From the NCBI RefSeq assembly GCF_003347635.1, contig NZ_QDFY01000009.1, forward strand, positions 1 through 64,000: a stretch of DNA of 64,000 nucleotides, given 5' to 3'. Shown here piece after piece: positions 9,348 through 18,041 of this stretch. Positions within the stretch are counted from its first letter, which is position 1. Every line of letters begins with the position of its first letter. Under the pieces are notes generated by a model. The model worked only from the letters and a program-made list of their open reading frames with translations. It was not told the DNA's origin and did not search any database. The stretch is from Sphingosinicella terrae. GTDB lineage: Bacteria > Pseudomonadota > Alphaproteobacteria > Sphingomonadales > Sphingomonadaceae. The position numbers and the translations under genes were made by a program.

Positions 9348-9923
9348 TCAGACGGCCTCGACCGCCTGGACCTCCGGAACGTAATGCTTGAGCAGGCTCT
9401 CGATGCCCTGCTTGAGGGTCATGGTCGAGGAGGGACAGCCCGAACAGGCGCCGTGCAGGGCAAGATAGACGGTGCCGCCGCGAAAGCCGCGATAGACGAT
9501 GTCGCCGCCGTCGCGGGCGACGGCGGGCCGGACGCGCGTGTCGATGAGCTCGCGGATCTGGCCGACCACCTCGGCGTCCGCCGGATCGTCGTCGAACGAC
9601 TCCTCCGCGGCATCGATCGAGATTCCGGCGGCGCTTCCCGGCCGGAACAGCGGCGCGTCGCTGGCGAAATGGTCGAGCAGGACCTCGAGCACTTGCGGCT
9701 TCAGATGCCGCCACTCGACGCCGGGGGCGGCGGTGACCGAGATGAAGTCGCGGCCGAAGAACACGCCTTCGACATCGCCCGTCGAGAAGATCGCCTCCGC
9801 CAGAGGCGACGCCTCCGCCTCCTCCGGCGTCGCGAAATCGCGGGTGCCGTGATCCATCACCATGCTTCCGGGAAGGAATTTCAGGGTGGAGGGGTTGGGC
9901 GTGGATTCGGTCTGGATGAGCAT
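9348..9923 (-). CDS. nfuA: Fe-S cluster carrier, NfuA/NifU C-terminal domain protein
   Basis: The 191-aa protein has an N-terminal Nfu_N domain (MLIQTESTPNPSTLKFLPG onward) and a C-terminal NifU-like domain with the CXXC cluster-binding motif at Cys160 and Cys163 (ACSGCPSS). It is the type found in alphaproteobacteria and mitochondria (NFU1), delivering [4Fe-4S] clusters to targets such as lipoate synthase. It stands alone upstream of tsaB, with 139 nt between them in which nothing distinctive was seen. Confidence 0.93.
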   Translation of the reverse strand: MLIQTESTPNPSTLKFLPGSMVMDHGTRDFATPEEAEASPLAEAIFSTGDVEGVFFGRDFISVTAAPGVEWRHLKPQVLEVLLDHFASDAPLFRPGSAAGISIDAAEESFDDDPADAEVVGQIRELIDTRVRPAVARDGGDIVYRGFRGGTVYLALHGACSGCPSSTMTLKQGIESLLKHYVPEVQAVEAV

Positions 9924-9971
9924 GTTTCCGATGTGGGCCTTCGCTGACGGCGGATCAAGGCGATCGAACGC

Positions 9972-10643
9972 CTAGAAGTCGACCTTGTCGTAGTGCGTCG
10001 GCGGCATGATCACCTCCATCCGCTCGCTCAGCAGGGGACGGAAGCTGGGCCGCGACTTCATCACCGCATACCAATCGGCGGTCTGCTTGTGGCCGCGCCA
10101 GTCGACGCCGCCGAGATAATCGGCGACGGAAAGCTGCGCCGCCGCGGCGAGGTCGGCCAGGGTAAGCGACGGCCCCGCCAGCCAGCGGCGATGGTCGAGC
10201 AGATAGTCGATATAATCGAGGTGGCCGTTGGCGGCCATCATCGCCTTCCTGAGCTCGCCCGTATCAGGCGGCGCCCGGCTGATCAGGCGCTTCCTCATCC
10301 GCTCTTCCATCAGCGGCGCCACGACCTCGCGATGGAGGCGGCCGTCGAACCAGGCGACCAGGCGCCGCACCTCGGCGCGGTTGATCGCCGTCCCCGGGAT
10401 CATCGGCGAGCGGTCCAGCGTCTCCTCGAAATATTCGCAGATCGCGCCGGAATCGATCAGCACCGTTCCCTTCTGGTCCTCGACCAGCACCGGGGTCTCG
10501 CCGGCCGGATTGAGATCGGCGAAGGCGTCGTCGTCGAGCCAGGGCGACACGCGCTTGAGCTCGTGCGGCACGCCCTTCTCGGTGAGGAGAAGACGGACCT
10601 TGCGCGAGAAGGGACAGAGGGGGAATTGATAGAGCTGCCACAT
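9972..10643 (-). CDS. Glutathione S-transferase family protein
   Basis: The 223-aa product has an N-terminal thioredoxin-fold domain with a glutaredoxin-like LCPFSRKVRLLL active site (Cys about residue 10) and the conserved NPAGETPVLVED and DSGAICEYFEE glutathione-binding segments, followed by an all-helical C-terminal domain. The Cys rather than Ser or Tyr at the active site suggests an omega/beta- or Grx2-like enzyme able to reduce mixed disulfides. The ATG at 10643 fits the domain start; a frame open further upstream adds only a non-conserved stretch. Substrate unknown. Confidence 0.87.
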   Translation of the reverse strand: MWQLYQFPLCPFSRKVRLLLTEKGVPHELKRVSPWLDDDAFADLNPAGETPVLVEDQKGTVLIDSGAICEYFEETLDRSPMIPGTAINRAEVRRLVAWFDGRLHREVVAPLMEERMRKRLISRAPPDTGELRKAMMAANGHLDYIDYLLDHRRWLAGPSLTLADLAAAAQLSVADYLGGVDWRGHKQTADWYAVMKSRPSFRPLLSERMEVIMPPTHYDKVDF

Positions 10644-10716
10644 GGACAGCCGCTCTTTACCGGACGCGCCGCCCCAGTCCACCGGTCATTTGGAAGGGCG
10701 GCGGCGCCCGTCGGAT

Positions 10717-11211
10717 TCAATCCTCCGGATAGTAGGGATCGTCCGGATAGGGATAGTCGTCGCGATAGGGCGGCGGATCGCCGCGGCGGCGCTGATAATC
10801 GTCGATCGCGGTGCCGAAAGCGCGCTCCAGCTCGCGGACCGAGCGCGCCAGGCCCGGCGCGGCGGCGGCGAAGGCGCCCATCATCCGGCTCATGTCGGCG
10901 GTGGCGCCGTAGACCGATCCGCGCAGCCGCTCCTCGAAATAGGGGTCGTCGCGGCGGCCGAGCTCGCGCAGCGTCCGTCCCGAGCGGCCGTAGCCGGGAC
11001 GCCGGCCATAGGGATCCGCGGCGTCGAGGATCGGCCCGACGTCGAGGCTCATCAGCGCGCCGAGCGACCGATCGAGCACCGGCGCCATCGCCTCGACCTC
11101 GTTCGGATCGGGCAGCGATCGGACGATCGACTCCTCGATAGGATCGACCGGCTGGGCGAAGGCGGCAGCGGGGACCACGGAAATCGCGGCGGCGACCAGG
11201 AAACGGAACAT
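10717..11211 (-). CDS. Hypothetical secreted protein
   Basis: The 164-aa protein starts with a clear signal peptide ending AAAFAQ (residues about 1-20). The mature part has a helical segment with SVRELERAFGTAIDDY and a low-complexity C-terminus rich in Pro, Tyr, Asp and Arg. No catalytic motif is visible. The ATG at 11211 has a GGAGG ribosome-binding site about 8 nt upstream. Similar small exported proteins are common in sphingomonads and have no known function; periplasmic location is inferred from the signal. Confidence 0.7.
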   Translation of the reverse strand: MFRFLVAAAISVVPAAAFAQPVDPIEESIVRSLPDPNEVEAMAPVLDRSLGALMSLDVGPILDAADPYGRRPGYGRSGRTLRELGRRDDPYFEERLRGSVYGATADMSRMMGAFAAAAPGLARSVRELERAFGTAIDDYQRRRGDPPPYRDDYPYPDDPYYPED

Positions 11212-11487
11212 AAGAGGCCTCCTCAATGGCTTACGCCAGAGCACGGCGAATCAACGCGCCGCGCATGGGGTCGGTTGCCCTTTGCCCAGGCATCGATGAG
11301 CCGATCCTGAACATATCAGGCCGGCGGGCGTGAGTCCCTTTGCGCTTCGTCGCGCTAAAAGCAGTCTCGGCCCCTCGGGCGAGCTCTCGGCGGTCGCTCG
11401 ACGAAGCGCCCGCTGGCCCGCTCACAAGCGCGTTGTCGTCGAAACCTACTCTGCTAAGGCGACGCCTCTGCCGGCAGGGATTCCCAC

Positions 11488-12282
11488 ATGACCTTTCTTC
11501 AATTGCTCATCATCGCGATCGTCCAGGGCGTCACCGAATTCCTGCCCATCTCGTCATCAGGCCACCTGATCCTCATCCCGTTCATCACCGAGATGCCGGA
11601 CCAGGGGCCGCTGATCGACGTCGCGGTCCACATCGGCTCGCTGCTCGCCATCATCCTCTTCTTCTGGCGCGAGGTGATCGGCCTTGCCCGCGGCGGCTTC
11701 GCCACGGTCGGGATCGGCCAGGCCCCCGAGCAGAAGAGGCTGCTCTGGTGGATCGCGATCGGGACCGTGCCGGCGATCCTGGTCGGCCTGTTCCTGAAGA
11801 CCGGCGGCTATCTCGAGAGCTTCCGCTCGACGACGCTCGTCGGCATCAACCTCATCGTCTACGGCATCCTGCTCGGCATCGCCGACCGCGTCGGTGCCGC
11901 GACCAAGCGCTACGAGGATATGAGCCTCAAGGACGCGATCATCGTCGGCCTCGCCCAGGCGCTTGCCTTGATCCCCGGCACCAGCCGTTCCGGCGTCACC
12001 ATGACCGCGGCGCGCTTTCTCGGCTACGAGCGGGTCGAGGCGGCACGTTTCTCCTTCCTCTTGTCGATCCCGGCCGTGGCCGGCGCCGGCACGCTCGCCG
12101 TTCTCGACCTCGCCGAGGCGACGGCGGCGATGCAGTGGGACGCCTTCGTCGCCGGCGCGCTGACCTTCGTCGCGGCCTTCGCGACCATGGCCTTCCTGAT
12201 GCGTTTCCTTCGCCACGCCTCGATGCTCGTCTTCGTCGTCTATCGCGTCGCACTCGGCGCCGCCTTGCTCGCCTTCTTCTGA
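11488..12282 (+). CDS. uppP: Undecaprenyl-diphosphatase UppP (BacA)
   Basis: The 264-aa polytopic membrane protein carries both BacA signatures: EFLPISSSGHL at 17-27 and LIPGTSRSG at 161-169. It dephosphorylates undecaprenyl pyrophosphate to recycle the lipid carrier for peptidoglycan and other polymers, and over-expression gives bacitracin resistance in relatives. At least seven hydrophobic segments are visible. The 276 nt upstream back to the divergent secreted-protein gene must hold its promoter, but no convincing consensus boxes were identified. A methyltransferase gene follows 45 nt downstream. Confidence 0.95.
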   Translation: MTFLQLLIIAIVQGVTEFLPISSSGHLILIPFITEMPDQGPLIDVAVHIGSLLAIILFFWREVIGLARGGFATVGIGQAPEQKRLLWWIAIGTVPAILVGLFLKTGGYLESFRSTTLVGINLIVYGILLGIADRVGAATKRYEDMSLKDAIIVGLAQALALIPGTSRSGVTMTAARFLGYERVEAARFSFLLSIPAVAGAGTLAVLDLAEATAAMQWDAFVAGALTFVAAFATMAFLMRFLRHASMLVFVVYRVALGAALLAFF

Positions 12283-12327
12283 AGGCCGGCGCTTGTCAGC
12301 CGCGGCCCGTCCCGGCATGGCAAGCCG

Positions 12328-13074
12328 ATGCGACGCAAGGCCCGGCAGGCGAGCAAGCCCGAGAACCGCCCCCGCTTGTGGGGCCGCCACGCCGTCGCGG
12401 CGGCGCTCGCCAATCCGCAGCGCGAGATCGTCCGCATCTGGACCACCCGCGAGGCCGCCGCGGAGCATGACATACCGCGCGACGTGCAGGTCACCTTCGC
12501 CGACGTCGCCGATCTCGGCCGGCTTGTGCCTCGCGACGCGCCGCACCAGGGCATCGTCGCCGAGGTCGAGCGCCTGCCCGACCTCCTGCTTGCCGACCTG
12601 CTCGACGAGGCCGAAGACGGGCGGCCGCTGCTGGTACTCGACCATGTCACCGATCCCCACAATGTCGGCGCGATCCTGCGCTCGGCCGCGGCCTTCGACG
12701 CGCTCGGCCTGGTGACCCAGGATCGCCATGCGCCGCCCGAATCGGGCGCGCTCGCCAAGGCCGCGAGCGGCGCGCTCGAGACCATGCCCTGGGTACGCGT
12801 GGTCAACCTGTCGCGCGCGCTCGACGAGATGGCGGAAGCCGGCTTCTGGCGCATCGGTCTCACCGGCGAGGCCGACACCAGCCTCGCCGACGCGCTCGGG
12901 CCGAAGCGGGTCGCGCTCGTCCTCGGCGCCGAGGGCGAGGGGCTGAGGCAGAATGTCGAGGCGCATTGCGACGCGCTGGCGCGGCTGCCGATCAGCGAGA
13001 GGATCGAGAGCCTCAACGTCTCCAACGCGGCGGCGATCGCGCTGTACGCCGCGCGGGCTACTCAGGCGTCGTAA
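12328..13074 (+). CDS. SPOUT-family 2'-O-RNA methyltransferase (TrmH/RlmB type)
   Basis: The 248-aa protein has a short basic N-terminus, an L30e-like substrate-binding domain (residues about 15-85) and a knotted SpoU domain with the three family motifs: LDHVTDPHNVGAILRSA (about 103-119), LVLGAEGEGLR (about 192-202) and SLNVSNAAAIALY near the C-terminus. It most resembles RlmB, which methylates G2251 of 23S rRNA; a tRNA target cannot be excluded. Its last 13 nt overlap the convergent DUF4241-like gene. Confidence 0.9.
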   Translation: MRRKARQASKPENRPRLWGRHAVAAALANPQREIVRIWTTREAAAEHDIPRDVQVTFADVADLGRLVPRDAPHQGIVAEVERLPDLLLADLLDEAEDGRPLLVLDHVTDPHNVGAILRSAAAFDALGLVTQDRHAPPESGALAKAASGALETMPWVRVVNLSRALDEMAEAGFWRIGLTGEADTSLADALGPKRVALVLGAEGEGLRQNVEAHCDALARLPISERIESLNVSNAAAIALYAARATQAS

Positions 13075-13823
13075 GGTCGATTGTCGACGAAGAAGTCGAT
13101 CAGCGCACCGACAGCCGTGCCGTCAGCATCGGTGATTTTGAACACTGGAAAGCTTCCCCGCCCATGACCGCTCCGCACGGTGATGAGCGCGCCGGCGCCA
13201 TCACGGGTGGAGATTCGTTTCCATCGGCCGCCCAAGGTTGCCGGGACCGCGGGATCGGGCCGGTTGACGATCTGCCCTAGGCCCTTTCCAGGGTGCTCCA
13301 ATGCAAGCTGCTCCGTCACGCCGCTCGCGGCAAACAACAGACCGCCCATCTCTAGCCAGAGTTCTTCACCGTCGGTGTTGGTCATCGGCTCGATCATCGC
13401 CACGCCCATGTTGCCGCGCAGTAGTGCAAAAACGTGCGATGCGTACTCGGCATAATCGCCGTCCTCTTCGGACCCCTCATGTGCAATCGTCACGACGACC
13501 TCGTATTCCCCAGCTGCCAGGTCGACGACAATGCCCGGGTCCGATCGACCCGGGGCGTCCACGTCGACTGCGCTGCCGATAACAAGACGCCCGTCGGGGA
13601 GGGGAATCGACCCTGCCGATTCTCGGCGGCTGTTCACGAGAACGCCCTCCCAGGCGTCGGTCAGCCGTTGCGTCCAATCAGGGTCCGGGCGGACACGAAT
13701 ATGTACGCACGGATCGAGTGGGTGCTGGACCTCGGTTTGCACGCCTGCCCGCTCGACCGTGTCCACCTGCTCTTGGCTTAGACCGAGGCGCGCAGCGACG
13801 GACCTGAACCACGTCCATTCCAT
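13062..13823 (-). CDS. Uncharacterised protein, possibly DUF4241-like
   Basis: The 253-aa product has no signal peptide. Visible features are an LPDGRLVIGSAVDVD segment (about 75-90), LAAGEYEVVVTIAHEG (about 103-118), and a C-terminal GHGRGSFPVFKITDADG followed by GALIDFF. These resemble the DUF4241 layout, where a gatekeeping GDG(x)YPV-type strand closes the domain, but this assignment is tentative. The ATG at 13823 lies 4 nt after the ferredoxin stop, so it could be co-transcribed with it. Codon third positions are visibly less G/C-rich than in all neighbours, suggesting recent acquisition. The 3' end overlaps the convergent methyltransferase by 13 nt. Function unknown. Confidence 0.65.
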   Translation of the reverse strand: MEWTWFRSVAARLGLSQEQVDTVERAGVQTEVQHPLDPCVHIRVRPDPDWTQRLTDAWEGVLVNSRRESAGSIPLPDGRLVIGSAVDVDAPGRSDPGIVVDLAAGEYEVVVTIAHEGSEEDGDYAEYASHVFALLRGNMGVAMIEPMTNTDGEELWLEMGGLLFAASGVTEQLALEHPGKGLGQIVNRPDPAVPATLGGRWKRISTRDGAGALITVRSGHGRGSFPVFKITDADGTAVGALIDFFVDNRPYDA

Positions 13824-13827
13824 GCCC

Positions 13828-14145
13828 TCAGTCCTCGGGCGCGATCGTGACCCGCAGGCCGTCGAGCGCGTCCTTGAACTCGATCTGGCAGGACAGCCGG
13901 CTGGTTTCGTTGCGGTGATCGGAGGTGTCGAGCAGGTCGCCCTCGTCCGCATTGGGCGGGCCGACCGCGTCGAGCCACTCGGGATCGACATGGACGTGGC
14001 AGGTCGCGCAGGAGCAGCAGCCGCCGCAAAGGGCGAGCAATTCGTCGAAGCCGTTGTCGCGGATATTCTCCATCACGCTCCAGCCGGCGCGGCCCTCGAC
14101 CGTCTTTTCGGTGCCGTCGCGGGTGACGATGGTGAGCTGGGGCAT
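13828..14145 (-). CDS. 2Fe-2S ferredoxin (adrenodoxin type)
   Basis: The 105-aa protein has the [2Fe-2S] ligand pattern ALCGGCCSCATCHVHV with a further Cys in SRLSCQIEF, matching C-X5-C-X2-C...C vertebrate/bacterial-type ferredoxins such as FdxB or those serving P450 and Rieske oxygenases. The frame remains open to a TTG at 14160, but the ATG at 14145 gives the usual start MPQLTIVTRDG. Electron-transfer partner is unknown; the ferredoxin reductase at 58700-59926 is one candidate in this window. Confidence 0.92.
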   Translation of the reverse strand: MPQLTIVTRDGTEKTVEGRAGWSVMENIRDNGFDELLALCGGCCSCATCHVHVDPEWLDAVGPPNADEGDLLDTSDHRNETSRLSCQIEFKDALDGLRVTIAPED

Positions 14146-14232
14146 TCCGGCATCCTGCAAGAAAGGAGATGTGCGCGCGCCGACCTATGCTAGGCGGAAC
14201 CGCGCAGCGCAAGGCGGGAGCAGGCGGTCGGG

Positions 14233-14850
14233 ATGGGCATCGGTGCGGACCAATTGCGGGAGTCGCTCGACGCGCTTGCGATGATCGAACCGGCTTTCGC
14301 TCCAGTGATCGGCCGCATCGGCTATCCGCCGCCGAGGATCCTCGATCGCGGTTTCGAGACCCTGCTGCGCGCCATCGTCGGCCAGCAGGTCAGCATCAAG
14401 GCCGCCGCCTCGATCCTCGCCAAGGTGGATGCGGCGACCGGCGGCATTGCCGATCCGGAGAATGTCGCCCGTACCAGCGACGAGACGCTGCGCGCCGCAG
14501 GGTTGTCTCGCCAGAAGATCGCCTATGTGAAGAGCCTGGCCCAAGAGGCCATCACCGGCGGTATCGAATTCGAGCGGCTGCCGGAAGATGACGAGGCGGC
14601 GGTTGTCCTTCTCACCCGTGCCAAGGGCATCGGCCGCTGGACCGCCGAAGTCTATCTGATCTTCGCCGAAGGCCGGCGCGACATCTTCCCGGCCGGAGAC
14701 CTCGCCGTCCAGGTCGAGCTCGGCCGCATCCTCGGCCTTGACGAGCGGCCGACCGAGAAGAAGGTGCGCGAACTCGCCGAACCGTGGCGCCCGCATCGCG
14801 GCGCGGCGGCGATCTTCGCCTGGCACCATCGGCATGTGGTGCCGGTGTAA
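14233..14850 (+). CDS. alkA: DNA-3-methyladenine glycosylase II (AlkA-like)
   Basis: This 205-aa protein has the HhH-GPD fold: an N-terminal helical part with ILRAIVGQQVS-like text (about 45-55), the helix-hairpin-helix TRAKGIGRWTAEVYL (about 128-142) and catalytic Asp156 in PAGDLAVQ. It excises alkylated purines in base-excision repair. It lacks the N-terminal beta domain of E. coli AlkA and is of the shorter Mag1/archaeal-like size. Divergent from the ferredoxin gene with 87 nt between. Confidence 0.9.
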   Translation: MGIGADQLRESLDALAMIEPAFAPVIGRIGYPPPRILDRGFETLLRAIVGQQVSIKAAASILAKVDAATGGIADPENVARTSDETLRAAGLSRQKIAYVKSLAQEAITGGIEFERLPEDDEAAVVLLTRAKGIGRWTAEVYLIFAEGRRDIFPAGDLAVQVELGRILGLDERPTEKKVRELAEPWRPHRGAAAIFAWHHRHVVPV

Positions 14851-14896
14851 CCGGGGCCGAGAAGAGACGCGGCCATCGAGCGCGCGGCGTCGAGAC

Positions 14897-14985
14897 CTCA
14901 TACGTATCCCAGCGAAGGCTGGGATCTCAGTGCCTTACGGCTGTCGTCCAAAGGAAGAGAGATGCTGGCTTTCGCCAGGATGACG
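14897..14985. repeat. Palindromic REP-like intergenic repeat of sphingomonad type
   Basis: Two hairpins are visible: ATCCCAGC-GAAG-GCTGGGAT (14906-14925, perfect 8-bp stem) and CTGGC-TTTC-GCCAG (14965-14978). The outer flanks (near 14897-14905 and 14979-14985) are also roughly complementary, so the whole unit can fold as a cruciform. Related 'ATCCCAGCGAAGGCTGGGAT' and 'CTGGCTTTCGCCAGGATGACG' units occur in many copies between genes in sphingomonads. It lies between the convergent alkA and S46 peptidase genes. Confidence 0.75.
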
Positions 14986-15076
14986 AGCAAGGGGACTTCT
15001 TCGCCCGTTCTAAAGCGGCGATGAATAGGATGGGCTACGCCGTGCGCTTGCGTGGCGGCCTCATTGCGGATGCGCC

Positions 15077-17146
15077 TCAGCGCTCCACCACCCTCAGCTC
15101 CTCGAGCAGGTGGTCCATGCTGTAAGCGTGGCGGAGCGCCGCGGTGATGGCGGCGGTGGTGACGAGGACGCTGCGATTGACCGCCGGATCGTAGCCATAG
15201 GCGTTGCGCTGGGTAAGCACCGTCGAATCGAAATTGGCGCCGATGATCTCGCCCGCCGCGTTGACGGCCGGCGAGCCGGACGAGCCGCCGATCGTGTCGG
15301 TCGAGGCGGCGACGTCGAGGACCGTTTCGGCCGGGATCCGGTCACGGGCGGCCGCGAGGCGGGGCGCGAGGTCGAAGGGCGGCGCACCGGTGGCGCGGTC
15401 CCACAGGCCGGCGAAGGTCGTGGCGTGGGGGATTGTGCGCCCCTGGTGCGTCCAGCCCTCGATGCGGCCGTAGGTCAGCCGGAGCGTTCCGGTCGCGTCC
15501 GGATAGAGGCTGGTGCCGTAGACGGCGAAGCGGGCGCGGGCGAGCTTTTCCCCGGCGCGCTCGGTCGGCGCCTCGACCCGCGCTTCATATTCGCTGCGCG
15601 TGCTCCGGGTGACCTCCTGGATCCGGAGCAGGAAGCGGATGAGCGGATCGTCCGAGGCGCTCACGGCCGCAAGCCCGCCCTCCCAGAGCGACCGCCGGAA
15701 GGCGAGATCGCCAAGGCGGGTATTGTGGGCGAGCCGCCGCGCCAGCGCCTCCGGCGATTCTTCGCCGAGCACCGCGCGGACGCGTGGATCGTCCACGGTC
15801 AGTATCTCTCTCAGCTTGGACAGCCACCAGGCGAGCTGGACCTCGTCCAGTGCGGGATAAGCGGGCCGCTCGGCGAGAAGGCTCGTCTCCACCTGGGGCA
15901 GCCTTGCGTCGCCATATTCGGGCAGGCGCTCGGCATTGGGCTTCTCCCGCTCCTGGGCGCCGCGGACCAGATCCTCGGCCCAGCCGAACAGGCGCGAGCC
16001 GCCGCCCGCGCGGATCTCGAGCAGATAATAAGCAGGATGGAGGCGGCGCACCTCGTCCTGCACCTCCGCCAGCTCCGCCCAGGGATCGCCGATGTCGCGC
16101 GCGAGCGCCGGGTCGGCGGCGACGCGGCGGCGGAAATCCGCTTCCGCCGCGGCGCGCCGCTCCATGAAGGCGCGGTCGACGAGGGCCTGCTGGCGGCCGT
16201 AGCCGCGCTTGTAGCCGTTCTCGACGCTCGACAGCGCCTGGCCGGCGATGAATGCATTCTGCTCGCTCGCGGCGCCGAACTGGATGAGCCGCCCGCGCAG
16301 CTCGCTGTTGAGGAGCTGCTCGAGCGGCAGGATCAGGTCGGCGACGGTGCGCAGCTGGTCCTGGGTGAGCAGGCGCTGGGTGGCGCCCGGGCTTCCCGAC
16401 AGCAAGACCGGCTCGCCCTCGCGCGGCGGCGCCGGGTTCCAGCGGAAATGGACCGGCGTCGCCGCCGGACGGTCATTCTCGTAGATCCGCACGAAGGCCG
16501 CATCGACGGCGAAGCGCGGAAAGCTGAAATTATCGAGATCGCCGCCGAAGGCCGAGGCGCGATGCTCCGGCGCGAAGGCGAGGCGCACGTCGGCATAGCG
16601 GCGATAGGCATAGAGCTTGAACTGGCCGCCGCGGTAGAGCGGCACCACCTGGCAGCGCCGGCTCGAATCGCCGCCGCAGGCCTCGCTCTCGATCCGCGAG
16701 ATCTCGGCGTCGCGGGCGCGCGTGAAAGCCTCGCCCTCGAGGCCGCGTCCCGCCGCCTGCACCCGGTCGGTGACGTCCGAAATGTCGGTGAGGATCTCGG
16801 CGACCATGCCGGGGCAGCGCCGCTCTTCGCTGCGAGAGGCGGGCGTGAAGCCGGACGCGACGAAGTTCCGCTCCGGCGTCGACAGGTCCTCGACGCAGCG
16901 CGAGGCGACATGCTCGTTGGTCAGGATCAGGCCCTCGCCGGACACCAGCCCGCCGGAGGCGCCGCCGAGCCGCACCGAGGCCAGGCGGACGCGATCGAGC
17001 CAGGCCTGGTCGATCCGCGTATCGAGCGCCGCGTTCGCCGCCGGAATCGGAAAATTGTCGAAGGTCCACATTCCCTCCTCGGCCGCCGCGGCGGTGGGAA
17101 GGGCGATGGCGGCGAGGAGAAGGGCGCGGACGCGGCGGCTCGGCAT
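15077..17146 (-). CDS. S46 family dipeptidyl-peptidase (DPP7/DPP11-like)
   Basis: The 689-aa protein has a signal peptide (about residues 1-22) and the S46 layout: a chymotrypsin-like double barrel interrupted by a large helical domain. The catalytic His is His79 in LTNEHV, the Asp lies in GGDLDNFSFPRF, and the Ser is about Ser623 in GGSSGSP. It should remove dipeptides from oligopeptides in the periplasm, feeding amino-acid uptake. DPP7 versus DPP11 specificity depends on a residue in the S1 pocket that cannot be aligned by eye. Length is normal. Confidence 0.92.
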   Translation of the reverse strand: MPSRRVRALLLAAIALPTAAAAEEGMWTFDNFPIPAANAALDTRIDQAWLDRVRLASVRLGGASGGLVSGEGLILTNEHVASRCVEDLSTPERNFVASGFTPASRSEERRCPGMVAEILTDISDVTDRVQAAGRGLEGEAFTRARDAEISRIESEACGGDSSRRCQVVPLYRGGQFKLYAYRRYADVRLAFAPEHRASAFGGDLDNFSFPRFAVDAAFVRIYENDRPAATPVHFRWNPAPPREGEPVLLSGSPGATQRLLTQDQLRTVADLILPLEQLLNSELRGRLIQFGAASEQNAFIAGQALSSVENGYKRGYGRQQALVDRAFMERRAAAEADFRRRVAADPALARDIGDPWAELAEVQDEVRRLHPAYYLLEIRAGGGSRLFGWAEDLVRGAQEREKPNAERLPEYGDARLPQVETSLLAERPAYPALDEVQLAWWLSKLREILTVDDPRVRAVLGEESPEALARRLAHNTRLGDLAFRRSLWEGGLAAVSASDDPLIRFLLRIQEVTRSTRSEYEARVEAPTERAGEKLARARFAVYGTSLYPDATGTLRLTYGRIEGWTHQGRTIPHATTFAGLWDRATGAPPFDLAPRLAAARDRIPAETVLDVAASTDTIGGSSGSPAVNAAGEIIGANFDSTVLTQRNAYGYDPAVNRSVLVTTAAITAALRHAYSMDHLLEELRVVER

Positions 17147-17238
17147 GAATGGGCTCCTGAGGGGTAGCGCCCGCCTACCGCGGCGCAGCGCCGCTTGTCA
17201 CCCGCTCAGCCGAGTCCGGACTCCGACTCGGTTCTCGA

Positions 17239-17610
17239 TCAGGCCGAGCGGGCCCGCCGCCGCTCCGCCAGGCGCTCGCGCAGGAGCTCGTCCAGCTCGT
17301 CGAGGGTGAACGGCTTTTCGAGGATGCGCACATCCTCGCCGGCGGCGCCGCGCAGGGCGCGCAAGGCGGCATGGCCGGTCGAGAAGATGATCGGAAGCTC
17401 GGGATCGATCGCGGCGATCTCGCGGGCCACCTCGGTCCCGTCCATCCCCGGCATCATGTAATCCAGGATGATCAGGCTCGGCGCCTTCTCGCGCACGAGC
17501 TCGATCGCCGTTGGGCCATCCGGCGCCTGCCGGACCGCATAGCCGAGCTCGGTCAGCGCCTGGGCGATGGTGGCGCGCACCGTCGAATCGTCGTCGACGA
17601 CCAGGATCAT
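17239..17610 (-). CDS. Single-domain response regulator (receiver only)
   Basis: The 123-aa product is a CheY-like receiver with no output domain. The acidic pair is VVDDD (6-8), the phospho-acceptor is Asp50 in LIILDYMMPGMDG, the switch Thr lies in IIFSTGHA and the conserved Lys in ILEKPF. The last ~15 residues are Arg-rich. Such receivers often serve as phosphate shuttles for hybrid kinases (compare the sphingomonad general stress response), but no kinase lies nearby. ATG at 17610 gives the domain start MILVVDDD. Confidence 0.88.
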   Translation of the reverse strand: MILVVDDDSTVRATIAQALTELGYAVRQAPDGPTAIELVREKAPSLIILDYMMPGMDGTEVAREIAAIDPELPIIFSTGHAALRALRGAAGEDVRILEKPFTLDELDELLRERLAERRRARSA

Positions 17611-17702
17611 GGGGCATTTTCCGTCATGGGCGGCGGTCACTACGAGCCCCCGCACAAAAGCTCAACTGCGGTGTGGCCGTTCGGCTCCCCGCCCGCGACC
17701 GA

Positions 17703-18041
17703 CTATTCAGCCGCCTGGCTCAAATAGCCGTCCTGGCCGGCGCCCTGACGGAGCAGCGGAAAGGCGTCGGCATAGCCATAGTCCACGACCGCCCGGAGCC
17801 GGTAGGAGGCGCCGGCCGGCGGGCGGCGCGGCGGCGCGGGCACGGCGGGAATGATTCGCGGCCGACCCTGCGGCCGGCGGACGACCATGTCGCGGAACCA
17901 CTCGCCGACATAGGTGCCGTCGAAGCGGTGGACGCGGCAGCCGACGATGCGGCCGAGCGGGATTCCCTCGAGATCGTAGATATTCGTCTCGTAGACGAAG
18001 CCGACGGGATCCCCGTCGGTGCTGTACACATACATGGTCAT
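17703..18041 (-). CDS. Small protein with '4-fold beta-flower'-like repeats
   Basis: The 112-aa product has three tandem copies of a ~12-residue unit: VYSTDGDPVGFV, IYDLEGIPLGRI and VHRFDGTYVGEW. The pattern aromatic-x-x-D/E-G-x-P/Y-x-G is that of beta-flower-like repeat proteins. A Pro/Arg-rich linker follows, then a Tyr-containing tail (VVDYGYADAFPLL). No signal peptide or membrane segment. ATGs at 18041 and 18035 are both possible. Function is unknown. Confidence 0.65.
   Translation of the reverse strand: MTMYVYSTDGDPVGFVYETNIYDLEGIPLGRIVGCRVHRFDGTYVGEWFRDMVVRRPQGRPRIIPAVPAPPRRPPAGASYRLRAVVDYGYADAFPLLRQGAGQDGYLSQAAE

Noticed and set aside
15077-17146. S46 peptidase as a trypsin-like secreted protease
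   Set aside because: Length, the DNFSFPR Asp motif and the interrupted double barrel fit the dipeptidyl-peptidase S46 family instead.
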